A stretch of DNA of 64,000 nucleotides from Microvirga sp. KLBC 81 (GCF_003075415.1 NZ_QDAH01000010.1:1-64000), one strand, 5' to 3'. Shown: positions 29,366 to 38,049, counted from the stretch's first letter. The notes: generated by a model not told the origin, from the sequence alone. Made by a program: numbers and translations.

Positions 29366-30160
29366 ATGATCCGCTCGCCCCTCATGACCGTCATGACCGA
29401 TGCCGTGATGAAGGCCTCGCGCTCCCTGAAGCGCGATTTCGGGGAGGTGGAGAATCTGCAGGTCTCCCGCAAGGGCCCCGGCGATTTCGTGTCCGCCGCC
29501 GACCGCAAGGCGGAGAAGATCCTGCGTGAGGCGCTCGAAAAGGCCCGCCCCGGCTACGGCTTCGTCATGGAGGAGCAGGGTGTCGTCGAGGGCACCGACA
29601 CGAGCCACCGCTGGCACATCGACCCGCTCGACGGCACCACGAACTTCCTGCACGGCCTGCCGCAATTCGCGATTTCCGTCGGCCTCGAGCGCGACGGCCA
29701 GATCGTGGCCGGCGTGATCTACGATCCCGCCAAGGACGAGCTGTTCATCGCCGAGAAGGGCAAGGGCGCCTATCTCAACAACCGCCGCATCCGCGTGGCG
29801 GCCCGCACCGAAATTCCCGATGCGGTCGTGGCCTGCGGCCTGCCGCATATCGGCAAAGGCGATCACGGCCTTTTCCTGCGCGAAAGCGCTTCCGTCATGG
29901 CCAATGTGGGCGGCATGCGCCGCTGGGGCGCGGCATCCCTCGATCTCGCCTATGTGGCCTGTGGGCGCTTCGACGCCTATTGGGAGCGCGGCCTGAGCTC
30001 CTGGGACATGGCGGCGGGCATCATCATGGTCCGCGAGGCCGGCGGCTTCGTCTCCGATGCGGACGGCGTTCCGAACCCGATGGCCACCGGCTCCATCGCC
30101 TGCGGCAACGAATACATGCATCGCGAGCTGCTGAAGCTGCTCAAAAAGGCCAAAGGCTGA
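29366..30160 (+). CDS. suhB: Inositol monophosphatase family protein (SuhB-like)
   Basis: Mg-dependent phosphatase acting on inositol phosphate-type substrates; SuhB in E. coli also serves in rRNA transcription complexes. The 264-aa form starts at the ATG at 29366 (AGGA upstream). A GTG at 29315 is possible but would include the small inverted repeat. Metal ligands appear as E70 in VMEEQG and the DPLDGTTN motif at 86-93, and SSWDMAAG gives the second aspartate near residue 210. It precedes a TolQ/MotA-like gene by 116 bases. Confidence 0.92.
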   Translation: MIRSPLMTVMTDAVMKASRSLKRDFGEVENLQVSRKGPGDFVSAADRKAEKILREALEKARPGYGFVMEEQGVVEGTDTSHRWHIDPLDGTTNFLHGLPQFAISVGLERDGQIVAGVIYDPAKDELFIAEKGKGAYLNNRRIRVAARTEIPDAVVACGLPHIGKGDHGLFLRESASVMANVGGMRRWGAASLDLAYVACGRFDAYWERGLSSWDMAAGIIMVREAGGFVSDADGVPNPMATGSIACGNEYMHRELLKLLKKAKG

Positions 30161-30276
30161 GGCCGGAGACGGATATTTCTGCTCCTGTCCCCAGGCGACG
30201 CCATGCTCGTGCTTGATCCTTGAGACCGGGGCGGTCACATTAGAACCGTCCCGAAGCACTTGAGCACAGGATAACG

Positions 30277-31236
30277 ATGGCGGACCAACCCCTTACCCCA
30301 CCGCGGATCTACCTTATCCGCATGGCGGTCTTTCTGGTTTTGGCAGGGTTTATCGCTTTCATCCTGTACCGGCAGATCTGGGAGGCCTTCCAGGCGAATC
30401 CCGGCCTCAACGCCCTGATCCTGGGCGTGATGTTCATCGGCATCGTGCTCGCCATCCGGCAGGTCTGGCGCCTGTTTCCTGAAGTGCGCTGGGTCAACAC
30501 CCTGCGGCAGACCGAGGAAGGTTTAGTCGCCCCGACCGCGCCCGTGCTGCTGGCTCCCATGGCCGCCTTCATCAGCAACCGCTCGGGCAACTCGCTCTCC
30601 ATTGCGGCCATGCGCTCGCTCTTGGATTCGGTTGGCGCGCGCCTGGACGAGAGCCGCGAGATCCTGCGCTACATGGCGGGTCTTCTGGTTTTCTTAGGCC
30701 TGCTTGGCACCTTCTGGGGCCTCATCGATACGGTTGGATCCGTCGGACGGATCATCGGGTCACTCCGCACGGGCCAGGACACGGCCGTCCTCTTCGATGA
30801 GCTGAAGAATTCGCTGGCCGGCCCTCTCCAGGGCATGGGCCTCTCCTTCTCGGCCTCGCTCTTCGGTCTGGCCGGATCGCTCGTTCTCGGCTTCCTCGAC
30901 CTCCAGGCCGGACAAGCCCAGAACCGTTTCTACACCGAGCTGGAGGATTGGCTTGCCACCTCCACCTCCGACACACCCAGCGATACTCCCCTGCGCTCGA
31001 CAACCCCGCACGACCTGACGGTGGCCCTCAACCGGCTGACCGCCGCCGTGAACGATGGCGCAGGCGGACGGGCAGCGACGCAGGCGATGGCAAACCTTGC
31101 CGAAGGGGTGCAGGGCCTCGTCCAGCACATGCGCGCGGAACAGCAGATGATCCGTGATTGGGTCGAAGCCCAAGCCGCCCGCGAGAAGGAGCTGAAGCAG
31201 GTGCTCGACCGCATCTCCCGTGAAAGGCTCTCCTGA
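30277..31236 (+). CDS. MotA/TolQ/ExbB-type proton-channel protein
   Basis: A 319-aa inner-membrane protein. Two helices near the N-terminus (about 14-33 and 43-62) are followed by a cytoplasmic part and two more helices (about 133-157 and 187-208). The latter contain GLLGTFWGLIDTVGSVG and the GPLQGMGLSFSASLFGLAGSLVLGF segment characteristic of the channel family. The C-terminal 100 residues are helical and cytoplasmic. It overlaps the next gene by one base. The pair is separate from the tolQR genes at 12-13 kb and is not flagellar by context. Confidence 0.85.
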   Translation: MADQPLTPPRIYLIRMAVFLVLAGFIAFILYRQIWEAFQANPGLNALILGVMFIGIVLAIRQVWRLFPEVRWVNTLRQTEEGLVAPTAPVLLAPMAAFISNRSGNSLSIAAMRSLLDSVGARLDESREILRYMAGLLVFLGLLGTFWGLIDTVGSVGRIIGSLRTGQDTAVLFDELKNSLAGPLQGMGLSFSASLFGLAGSLVLGFLDLQAGQAQNRFYTELEDWLATSTSDTPSDTPLRSTTPHDLTVALNRLTAAVNDGAGGRAATQAMANLAEGVQGLVQHMRAEQQMIRDWVEAQAAREKELKQVLDRISRERLS

Positions 31237-32264
31237 TGCCGGTCTCGACCTCAGGCGGACGCAGGCGCGGGCGCAGCAGCCAGATCAATTACTGGCCGGG
31301 CTTCGTGGATGCGCTGTCGACATTGCTCCTCGCCATCATCTTCCTGATCTCGGTGTTCACGGTGGGACAGTTCTTCCTGTCCCGCGAGCTTTCGGGCCGC
31401 GACACCGTGCTCGACCGCCTCAACCGGCAGATCGCGGAACTCACCGATCTCCTCTCCCTCGAACGCTCGGGCCGTCGCACGGCAGAGGAAAGCCTGACGT
31501 CCCTGCAGAGCACGCTCAGAGCCGCCGAGGCCGAGCGGGCCCGCCTGCAGGGCCTTGTGGAATCAGGCGGCGCGGCGCAGGCGCAGGCCGGCGAGTTGAA
31601 CGCTGCCCTTGAGGCCGAGAAGCAGGCCACCGGGCGCGCTTTAAGCCAAGTCGAGATCCTCAACCAGCAGATCGCCGCCATGCGCCGCCAGCTCGCGGCG
31701 TTGGAAGAGGCGCTTTCAGCCTCCGAAAACCGGGACAGGGAAAGCCAGGCCCGCATCGCCGATCTTGGCAGCCGCCTCAATGTGGCCCTGGCTCAGCGTG
31801 TTCAGGAGCTCGCGCGCTATCGCTCCGATTTCTTCGGCCGCCTGCGCCAGATCCTCGGCAACCGTCCCGATGTGCGCATCGTGGGAGACCGCTTCGTCTT
31901 CCAGTCGGAAGTGCTTTTCCCGGCCGGTCAGGCCTTCCTGCGTCCTGAGGCATCGGGCGAGATCGACCGGATCGCGGCTGCACTCGTAGAACTGGAAAAG
32001 CAGGTTCCGCCGGATATTCCATGGGTGATCCGCGTCGATGGCCATACCGACCAGCGCCCGATCAACACCCCGCAATTCCCGTCGAACTGGGCTCTCTCCT
32101 CGGCCCGAGCCATCGCGGTGGTTCAGGCCCTGATCGCCCGAGGCGTGCAGCCCCAGCACCTCGTCGCCGCAGGCTTCGGCGAGTACCAGCCACTCGACAA
32201 CGGCACGACGGAAGAAGCTTACGCCCGCAACCGCCGCATCGAGCTGAAGCTGACGGAGCGGTGA
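31236..32264 (+). CDS. OmpA-domain stator-like protein (MotB/TolR analogue)
   Basis: A 342-aa protein with a short basic N-terminus and one membrane helix, NYWPGFVDALSTLLLAIIFL. Its D25 sits where MotB and TolR carry the proton-binding aspartate. A long periplasmic coiled coil (about 55-190) rich in Gln/Leu/Glu follows, then a C-terminal OmpA-like peptidoglycan-binding domain (about 205-342) with VDGHTDQRPIN and ALSSARAIAVVQALI. With the overlapping upstream gene it looks like a proton-powered stator fixed to peptidoglycan. Its output is unknown. Confidence 0.85.
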   Translation: MPVSTSGGRRRGRSSQINYWPGFVDALSTLLLAIIFLISVFTVGQFFLSRELSGRDTVLDRLNRQIAELTDLLSLERSGRRTAEESLTSLQSTLRAAEAERARLQGLVESGGAAQAQAGELNAALEAEKQATGRALSQVEILNQQIAAMRRQLAALEEALSASENRDRESQARIADLGSRLNVALAQRVQELARYRSDFFGRLRQILGNRPDVRIVGDRFVFQSEVLFPAGQAFLRPEASGEIDRIAAALVELEKQVPPDIPWVIRVDGHTDQRPINTPQFPSNWALSSARAIAVVQALIARGVQPQHLVAAGFGEYQPLDNGTTEEAYARNRRIELKLTER

Positions 32265-32267
32265 GGA

Positions 32268-32447
32268 TCAGCCCTCCTTGCCGAGCGCACGGGCCACGTC
32301 CTTTACGTCAACGCCGACACGCTTGATGGTCTCGATCAGCTGCTGGCGCGGAACGCCCCATTTGTCGGACCAATAGCGCATCTCCCAATCCTCATAGAGG
32401 TTGATGCGGGCCGAATCCTGCGGATGCCTCCTGAAGGTCGCCGCCAT
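32268..32447 (-). CDS. DUF3606-family small protein, 59 aa
   Basis: Found by reading the minus strand after the convergent OmpA-domain gene. The product begins MAATFRRHPQDSARINLYED and continues with WEMRYWSDKWGVPRQQLIE and a final VARALGKEG, matching the DUF3606 pattern (R-IN-E-E-YW-KFGV-EL-AV-VG). The ATG at 32447 has GGGGAG seven bases upstream. The function is unknown. The gene ends three bases from the convergent neighbour. Confidence 0.82.
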   Translation of the reverse strand: MAATFRRHPQDSARINLYEDWEMRYWSDKWGVPRQQLIETIKRVGVDVKDVARALGKEG

Positions 32448-32534
32448 TCCCGGTCTCCCCGAGCGTTCAAAGGGCCGATCTGCGCCGGCCCCTGAAACAA
32501 CCGAAAAATCGGGAATTCGTTCGGCGCGATACGT

Positions 32535-34334
32535 CTACTCAGCCGCCAGACCGTGCTCTTGCGCGCCTGTGAACTGAAGCCGCGCAAGACGGGCATAGAG
32601 CCCGCCCTGGTTGAGAAGGGTTTCGTGTGTCCCCTCCTCCACGATCCGGCCCTTGTCCATGACGAGGATGCGGTCCGCCGAGCGCACGGTGGCGAGGCGA
32701 TGGGCAATCACGAGGGTCGAGCGGCCTTCCATCAGCCGGTCGAGGGCCTCCTGAACCTTGCGCTCGCTTTCCGCATCGAGGGCCGAGGTGGCCTCGTCGA
32801 GGAGCAGGATCGGCGCGTCCTTCAGGATCGCGCGGGCAATCGCGAGCCGTTGGCGCTGGCCTCCGGAGAGCGTCACGCCGCGCTCGCCGATGAGGGTCGC
32901 ATAGCCCTGCGGCAGAGCCTCGATGAACCCATGGGCCGAGGCGAGTTCCGCCGCGCGGCGCACCTCCTCCTCCGAGGCCTCGGGGCGTCCGTATCGGATA
33001 TTGTCGAGCACGCTCGCAGCAAAGATCGTGGGCTCCTGCGGCACCAGGGCCATGCGGGCCCGAAGGGCAAACGGATCCGCCTCGGTGATCGGCACGCCGT
33101 CGACACGGATCGTGCCGCTTTGGGGATCATAAAAGCGCAGCAGCAGCTGGAGAATGGTGCTCTTGCCCGCCCCCGAAGGGCCGACAATGGCAACCCGCTC
33201 GCCTGAGGCCACCGCGAAGCTCAGGCCATGCAGCGCGCGCTGCTCGGCGCGGGTGGGATAGGCGAAATGCACATCGTCGAAAGCCACGGTGCCGAGCGGA
33301 GGCTGCGGCAGGGGCTTCGGATTGCGCGGAGCCTCGATGGCAGGCTTGGCGGCCAAGATTTCCCCTAAGCGCTCCGCCGCACCTGCGGCCTGCGACAGTT
33401 CACCATAGACCTCGGAGAGCTGGCCGAGCGAGCTTGCTGCAAAGACCGCATAGAGCACGAACTGCGACAACCGCCCGCCGGTCATGACGCCTGCGAGCAC
33501 ATCCTGCGCGCCGTACCAGAGCACGCCCACCACGCTCGCCGAGACCATGAAGATGCCGGCTCCCGTGAGAAACGCGCGCATGGTCGTGGAAAGCCTGGCA
33601 GCGCCGAAGGCGTCCTCGGCAGCCAGGGCGAAGCGGGAGGCGGTGAGGCTCTCCATGCCGAAGGCCTGCATGGTCCTGACCGCGCCGATGGCCTCCGCCG
33701 CATAGGCCGAGGCGTCGGCCAGCCGATCCTGCGCCGCCCGGGAGCGCCGCCGCACCGCCCGGCCCGAGAGGATGAGGGGCAGCACGATCACCGGGATCGC
33801 GAGCAGCACGAGGGCCGAGAGCTTCGGGCTCGTGATCGTCATGAGCGTCACGGCACCCAGGAAAAGAAAGGCGTTACGAAGCGCAATCGAGATGCTGACC
33901 CCGAAAGCCGCCTTCACCTGGGTGGTGTCGGCGGTCAGCCGCGAGACGATTTCGCCGCTCTTGGTCTGGTCGAAGAAGGCGGGGTCGAGCGACGTCAGAT
34001 GCCGGAACACGGCGGAGCGCAGGTCAGCCACGACCCGCTCGCCTAAGGTGATGACCAGATAATAGCGAAGTGCGCTCGAGATGGCGAGTACGGCCACCAC
34101 CACGACGAGGAGAGTGAAATAGGCATTGATGTAGGCCCGCCCCTCCTCCGAGAACCCGAAATCCACCACCCGGCGCACGGCGATCGGCACCACGAGCGTC
34201 GCTGCGGAGGCTATGGTGAGCGCAGCCAGCGCGCCCGCGATCCTTCCCTTGTAAGCCAGGCCATAGGGAATAAGCGGTTTGAGGGCGCTGAGCGCGGCTT
34301 TGGGACGGTGTTGGGCGTTTGGCAGCTCGGCCAT
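32535..34334 (-). CDS. ABC exporter, fused permease-ATPase (MsbA-like)
   Basis: A 599-aa half-transporter with six membrane helices (about 28-310) and a C-terminal ATPase. The ATPase has Walker [10 protein letters not shown] at 385-393, the signature LSGGQRQR from 489 and Walker [13 protein letters not shown] with Asp513. This type-IV exporter architecture moves lipids, lipid-linked molecules or peptides outward; the substrate is not determinable. The ATG at 34334 is preferred (GAAGG upstream) over an in-frame ATG at 34427 that would add 31 residues, overlap the bL31 promoter region and resemble no family N-terminus. Divergent from rpmE. Confidence 0.92.
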   Translation of the reverse strand: MAELPNAQHRPKAALSALKPLIPYGLAYKGRIAGALAALTIASAATLVVPIAVRRVVDFGFSEEGRAYINAYFTLLVVVVAVLAISSALRYYLVITLGERVVADLRSAVFRHLTSLDPAFFDQTKSGEIVSRLTADTTQVKAAFGVSISIALRNAFLFLGAVTLMTITSPKLSALVLLAIPVIVLPLILSGRAVRRRSRAAQDRLADASAYAAEAIGAVRTMQAFGMESLTASRFALAAEDAFGAARLSTTMRAFLTGAGIFMVSASVVGVLWYGAQDVLAGVMTGGRLSQFVLYAVFAASSLGQLSEVYGELSQAAGAAERLGEILAAKPAIEAPRNPKPLPQPPLGTVAFDDVHFAYPTRAEQRALHGLSFAVASGERVAIVGPSGAGKSTILQLLLRFYDPQSGTIRVDGVPITEADPFALRARMALVPQEPTIFAASVLDNIRYGRPEASEEEVRRAAELASAHGFIEALPQGYATLIGERGVTLSGGQRQRLAIARAILKDAPILLLDEATSALDAESERKVQEALDRLMEGRSTLVIAHRLATVRSADRILVMDKGRIVEEGTHETLLNQGGLYARLARLQFTGAQEHGLAAE

Positions 34335-34391
34335 GGAAGCCTTCAATTGCGGAATTCGCGGGTTTGACGGGTTTAACACCTTTGCCCCGGC

Positions 34392-34420
34392 TTGTTTCAA
34401 GGCTCTAAGTGAGTTATAGG
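34392..34420 (+). promoter_or_regulatory. Candidate promoter of rpmE
   Basis: TTGTTT (34392-34397) is followed after 17 bases by TATAGG (34415-34420), 78 bases before the rpmE start. The -10 resembles sigma-70 sites and the -35 keeps only the TTG. Assignment is by spacing and position. Confidence 0.4.
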
Positions 34421-34497
34421 CGCGCATTCACCAATTCAGGCTCGATCTTACGCTGCGGGCTGACCAGATGTGGTTGGCCGCAAGAAGGACTATGGCA

Positions 34498-34737
34498 ATG
34501 GCTCGCAAAGAAACCGATCACCCCGACTACCATTTCATCAAGGTGGTCATGACCAACGGCACCGAGTACACCACTCGCTCGACCTACGGCAAAGAGGGCG
34601 ACACCCTCAACCTCGACATCGACCCGAACACCCATCCGGCCTGGACCGGCGGTACGCAGCAGCTGCTCGACCGTGGCGGCCGCGTGTCGCGCTTCAACAC
34701 GAAGTTCGGCAACCTGGGCATCGGCGGCAAGAAGTAA
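34498..34737 (+). CDS. rpmE: 50S ribosomal protein bL31
   Basis: A 79-aa ribosomal protein beginning [20 protein letters not shown] and ending NLGIGGKK, typical of alphaproteobacterial L31. It has no cysteine at all, so it is the zinc-independent (C-minus) type although it sits at the main rpmE locus. The ATG at 34498 has AAGGA eight bases upstream; an ATG six bases earlier is too close to it. A strong terminator follows. Confidence 0.96.
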   Translation: MARKETDHPDYHFIKVVMTNGTEYTTRSTYGKEGDTLNLDIDPNTHPAWTGGTQQLLDRGGRVSRFNTKFGNLGIGGKK

Positions 34738-34770
34738 TCCAGTTCATTCTGGACACTTCGACGGACAAGC

Positions 34771-34806
34771 AAAAAGCCCCGCTTTCGCGGGGCTTTTTCT
34801 TTTTCT
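34771..34806 (+). terminator. Terminator of rpmE
   Basis: Perfect 12-bp stem 34771-34782 / 34787-34798 with a TTTC loop and T-rich tail to 34806. The A-run on the other side would allow function in both directions. Confidence 0.93.
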
Positions 34807-34817
34807 TCGATCATACT

Positions 34818-34925
34818 CCGCCCTCATCCTGAGGAGCAGACGCAGTCTGCGTCTCGAAGGAGACTCCAGTGCACTCTGAATCCTCCTTCGAGACGGCGCT
34901 ACGCGCCTCCTCAGGATGAGGGCGG
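34818..34925. repeat. Inverted repeat element (family D)
   Basis: The outer 19-bp arms (CCGCCCTCATCCTGAGGAG at 34818-34836 and its exact complement at 34907-34925) enclose a second pair (CGTCTCGAAGGAG / CTCCTTCGAGACG). The CTCATCCTGAGGAG core recurs alone at 18442-18455. It lies between the convergent rpmE and DUF1465 genes. Confidence 0.85.
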
Positions 34926-34941
34926 TGCATTGCACGGAGCC

Positions 34942-35475
34942 TTATTCCGCCGAGCCGAAGGCCCGCTCCAGCATGCCGAGCTGGAGGGCCACCGGGTTTG
35001 GCTCCTGAGGCAGAGGCGGTGCTTCCAGCGCCTCCGCGAGCAGGCGCTCGAGATGAAGGATGCGGGCGTGGAGCCGGGTCGCAAGCCCGATCAGCTCGCG
35101 CAGGCGTGCCGGCAGGGCTTCGTATTCGACAAGCGTCGTTATGGCGTCATGGGAGTTCAGGCGCACACGGGCCTTCTCGGTCCGGGCCTGGTCCGGGGTG
35201 ATCTCGCCTTCGGCGACCGCGCGCTGGAGTAGAAGCCAGGAGGCGATCTGCATGAGACGGGTCGTCAGGCGCATGCTCTCGCTGGCGTAAGCCACGCTCG
35301 CCTCACGCTGCAGGAGGCGCGATGCCTCACGGCCGGGGCCGTCAAGATAGGCGGCCGTCTCCTCGACCAGCTCCATGCCCTCCTGGAAGAGAGCCGTGAA
35401 GGCTTCGGATCCCACAAAGTTCTGCCCGAAACGGACAGGATCGACGTCAAGTTTGATCACGTCGGGCTCGTTCAA
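34942..35475 (-). CDS. DUF1465-family protein
   Basis: A 177-aa protein matching the alphaproteobacterial DUF1465 family: an N-terminal segment F..F..S..F..LF.EGM.LVEETA.YLDG, then SMRLTTRLMQIASWLLLQRAV and an Arg-rich middle, and a C-terminal helix around HLERLLAE. The start is taken as TTG at 35475 (GGGAG upstream). The open frame continues 78 codons further upstream through two tandem hairpins and is not credible there. Soluble, helical, function unknown. Confidence 0.82.
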   Translation of the reverse strand: MNEPDVIKLDVDPVRFGQNFVGSEAFTALFQEGMELVEETAAYLDGPGREASRLLQREASVAYASESMRLTTRLMQIASWLLLQRAVAEGEITPDQARTEKARVRLNSHDAITTLVEYEALPARLRELIGLATRLHARILHLERLLAEALEAPPLPQEPNPVALQLGMLERAFGSAE

Positions 35476-35604
35476 GAGACCGTCTCCCAAGGCGTTCCTC
35501 CGGTTGCAAGCCGGAAAAATGTTCGTTGTCGAAGGGGAATATAGAACGGGCTTTCCAAGGATGCTCTGGTAACCTCTTCTTAAGGTTAAACCGAGAAGCC
35601 CTGA

Positions 35605-35664
35605 CAAAAATCGAGCCGCTGACGCGGCTCTTGGCAAAAATCGAGCCGCTGACGCGGCTCTTGG
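35605..35664 (-). terminator. Exact tandem 30-bp duplication of a hairpin-T-run terminator
   Basis: Two identical 30-base units (35605-35634 and 35635-35664) each hold GAGCCGC-TGAC-GCGGCTC. Read on the minus strand, each stem is followed by GATTTTTG, so they form two consecutive terminator-like hairpins about 110 bases beyond the DUF1192 stop and upstream of DUF1465. Confidence 0.7.
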
Positions 35665-35772
35665 GAAGTCTAACAGGGAGGCGTCAAACAGAGTGGGAGG
35701 AAGAACCACTCGGAACGTCCAGCGGGAGAGAACCGGACGCCTTCATGAGACACCGAAATCATTAAAACCACG

Positions 35773-35979
35773 TTAACCTTGTCCGAGCTTGAAGAAGGCA
35801 CTGGCGGCGGCGCGGGAATCTTCCTTGGCGGCCTTCGCCTCCTTCAGGCGGGCGATTTCCTTTTCCAGCATAGCGACGCGTTCATCGAGCTCGTCGACGG
35901 AGAGCATCGAAAGGTCCTGGCCAATCTCGTGGGCGCTCACGATCTTGCGGGGCTCATCGGCGAAGGGATCGAAGGCCAT
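35773..35979 (-). CDS. DUF1192-family protein, 68 aa
   Basis: Small acidic-basic coiled-coil protein beginning MAFDPFADEP and containing the family segment VDELDERVAMLEKEIARLK, ending in FFKLGQG. The ATG at 35979 has AAGGAG six bases upstream. Function unknown; divergent from the quinone oxidoreductase gene. A TTAA-N7-TTAA (CtrA-like) motif at 35762-35776 overlaps the stop codon. Confidence 0.88.
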   Translation of the reverse strand: MAFDPFADEPRKIVSAHEIGQDLSMLSVDELDERVAMLEKEIARLKEAKAAKEDSRAAASAFFKLGQG

Positions 35980-35998
35980 GGCGTTCTCCTTCTCAATA

Positions 35999-36028
35999 GA
36001 TGTCCACTGAACGGATGTCCACTGAACG
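35999..36028. repeat. Tandem 15-bp direct repeat in a divergent promoter region
   Basis: GATGTCCACTGAACG occurs twice head to tail (35999-36013, 36014-36028) between the DUF1192 gene (19 bases away) and the quinone oxidoreductase gene (68 bases away). A repeated half-turn-spaced unit here could be an operator for a regulator. Confidence 0.65.
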
Positions 36029-36096
36029 TTAATCCGGTATGCATTCCTTGCCAACTTCGCCCTATATGGGCGGAGCTTGACCAAAGGAGGGAAATT

Positions 36097-37095
36097 ATGG
36101 AGCCGATTCCAGGCACGATGCGAGCGGTGATCGCGGACGGCAGTGGCGGACCCGAGGTCCTCAAGGTGGTCGAGCGGCCGGTGCCGCAGCCGAAAGAGGG
36201 GGAAATCCTGGTGCGGGTGCGGGTCGCGGGCGTGAACCGCCCGGATGTGATCCAGCGCCAGGGCGGCTACCCCCCTCCCCCCGGCGCACCGGATATCCTT
36301 GGCCTCGAGATCGCGGGCGAGGTCGTGGGCTCGGACCCGAACGCCAACCGCTTCAAGGCAGGTGACAAAGTCATGGCCCTGGTGGCAGGCGGCGGATACG
36401 CCGATTACGCCGTGGTCCATGAGAGCAATACCCTCCCTGTTCCGGAAGCCCTTTCCCTGGAAGAGGCCGGCGCGGTGCCGGAAACTTACTTTACCGTCTG
36501 GACCAACGTGTTCGAGCGCGGCGCCCTCAAACCCGGCGAGACGCTGCTCGTCCATGGCGGCTCCTCGGGCATCGGCACCACGGCGATCCAGCTCGCGAAG
36601 GCCTTCGGGGCCAAGGTGATTGCGACGGCAGGCTCTGCCGAGAAATGCGAGGCCTGCCTGCGGCTCGGGGCAGACGTGGCCGTCAATTACCGGGAGCAGG
36701 ACTTCGTCGCCGCCGTGAAGGAAGCCACCGGCGGCGGGGGCGCGGACGTGATCCTCGACATGGTGGGCGGCGACTACATTCCCCGCAATCATGAGGCCGC
36801 AGCCCAGGACGGCCGCATCGTCCAGATCGCCTTCCTTAAGGGCAGCAAGGTCGAGCTCGATTTCCGCCGCCTCATGCTGAAGCGCCTGACCCATACGGGT
36901 TCCACCCTGCGCTCCCGCTCGGTTGCCGAGAAGGCCGCCATCGCCGAGGCTTTGGAGACCAAGGTGCTGCCGCTCCTGGCCGAAGGGCGCTGCAAACCCG
37001 TGATGGATTCAACCTTTGCTTTGGAGGATGTAGCCCAGGCTCATGCCCGGATGGACGGGGGCGAGCATATCGGGAAGATCGTTTTGCGCCTTTAA
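36097..37095 (+). CDS. NAD(P)H-quinone oxidoreductase (zinc-free MDR, PIG3/Qor-type)
   Basis: A 332-aa medium-chain dehydrogenase/reductase. The N-terminal GroES-like domain (MRAVIADGSGGPEVLKVVE; VAGVNRPDVIQRQGGYPPPPG) resembles PIG3 quinone oxidoreductases. The Rossmann domain contains LLVHGGSSGIGTTAIQLAKA. The zinc-binding cysteines of alcohol dehydrogenases are absent, consistent with quinone reduction. The ATG at 36097 has a perfect AAAGGAGG; the longer upstream frame runs through DUF1192 on the other strand and is discarded. Confidence 0.92.
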   Translation: MEPIPGTMRAVIADGSGGPEVLKVVERPVPQPKEGEILVRVRVAGVNRPDVIQRQGGYPPPPGAPDILGLEIAGEVVGSDPNANRFKAGDKVMALVAGGGYADYAVVHESNTLPVPEALSLEEAGAVPETYFTVWTNVFERGALKPGETLLVHGGSSGIGTTAIQLAKAFGAKVIATAGSAEKCEACLRLGADVAVNYREQDFVAAVKEATGGGGADVILDMVGGDYIPRNHEAAAQDGRIVQIAFLKGSKVELDFRRLMLKRLTHTGSTLRSRSVAEKAAIAEALETKVLPLLAEGRCKPVMDSTFALEDVAQAHARMDGGEHIGKIVLRL

Positions 37096-37245
37096 GGTTT
37101 GCAACATCGCCCCACGCTCCCTATAATCATCCTGTTTCCCTCACAATGTGAGACGAGATGCTCCGGTCCGGACCGGTTCGGAGCGCAAGAGAGTTTTGCC
37201 GTGCGGCGCCGATGTCCGGTGCCCGGCTTGAAGGAGGTTCGCCCC

Positions 37246-37959
37246 ATGTCCCAGGGACCGCTGATGCCGAAGGCGACGGCCGTTTGGCTCGTCGAGAATA
37301 CATCCCTGTCGTTCGACCAGATCGCCGATTTCTGCAAGCTCCACCCGCTCGAGGTGAAGGGCATCGCGGACGGCGAAGTCGCGGCGGGCATCAAGGGCCT
37401 CGATCCGATCACCACGGGCCAGCTGACCCGCGAGGAGATCGAAAAGGCTCAGAACAACCCGAACCACCGCCTGAAGCTCGCCGAGTCGCGCGTGAAGCTG
37501 CCCGAGCAGAAACGGGTCAAGAAGGGCCCGCGCTACACGCCCGTCTCGCGCCGCCACGACCGCCCCAACGCGATCCTCTGGCTCGTGCGCAACCATCCGG
37601 AACTCAAGGACGCGCAGATCATGCGTCTGGTGGGCACCACCAAGACCACGATCCAGCAGGTCCGCGACCGCACTCACTGGAACTCGGCCAGCCTCACCCC
37701 CATGGACCCGGTGACGCTGGGTCTCTGCTCGCAGATCGACCTGGACTTCGAGGTGCAGCGCGCCGCCAAGGACCGTCCGCAGGTGGAGCCGCAGGAATAC
37801 AGCGGCACCCTGATGCCGGCGGAAATCTCGACCGCCGAGCCCGAGCCCAGCGAGCCCTTCGCCGATATGAGCCGCCCGAAGCCGGCCCAGGAAGACATCG
37901 ACGTCAACTCGGTCTTCGCCAAGCTCAAGCAGCTCAAGCGCTCGGACGACGAGGAATAA
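37246..37959 (+). CDS. DUF1013 / TrcR-family cell-cycle transcriptional regulator
   Basis: A 237-aa protein conserved across alphaproteobacteria, beginning MSQGPLMPKATAVWLVENT, with TLSFDQIA-like helix-turn-helix segments (SFDQIADFCKLHPLEVKGIA and DAQIMRLVGTTKTTIQQVRD). Database naming links the family to cell-cycle transcription; its targets are not visible here. The ATG at 37246 has AAGGAGG upstream. A strong terminator follows immediately, so the gene is monocistronic or ends a unit with the oxidoreductase 150 bases upstream. Confidence 0.88.
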   Translation: MSQGPLMPKATAVWLVENTSLSFDQIADFCKLHPLEVKGIADGEVAAGIKGLDPITTGQLTREEIEKAQNNPNHRLKLAESRVKLPEQKRVKKGPRYTPVSRRHDRPNAILWLVRNHPELKDAQIMRLVGTTKTTIQQVRDRTHWNSASLTPMDPVTLGLCSQIDLDFEVQRAAKDRPQVEPQEYSGTLMPAEISTAEPEPSEPFADMSRPKPAQEDIDVNSVFAKLKQLKRSDDEE

Positions 37960-37963
37960 GACG

Positions 37964-37993
37964 AAAAAGGCCCGGATCGCTCCGGGCCTTTTT
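37964..37993 (+). terminator. Terminator of the DUF1013/TrcR gene
   Basis: Perfect 13-bp stem (37964-37976 / 37981-37993, including A5/T5) with a TCGC loop, starting five bases after the stop codon. Confidence 0.93.
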
Positions 37994-38049
37994 GTTTCAG
38001 CCTTGCGCTATCCAGGACCGGCCATGCCGTCAGGAATGGCACTCTCCTC

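Noticed and set aside
35526-35765. 79-codon plus-strand frame across the tandem hairpins
   Set aside because: It reads through two identical terminator units, giving a repeated KIEPLTRLL peptide; better explained as non-coding.
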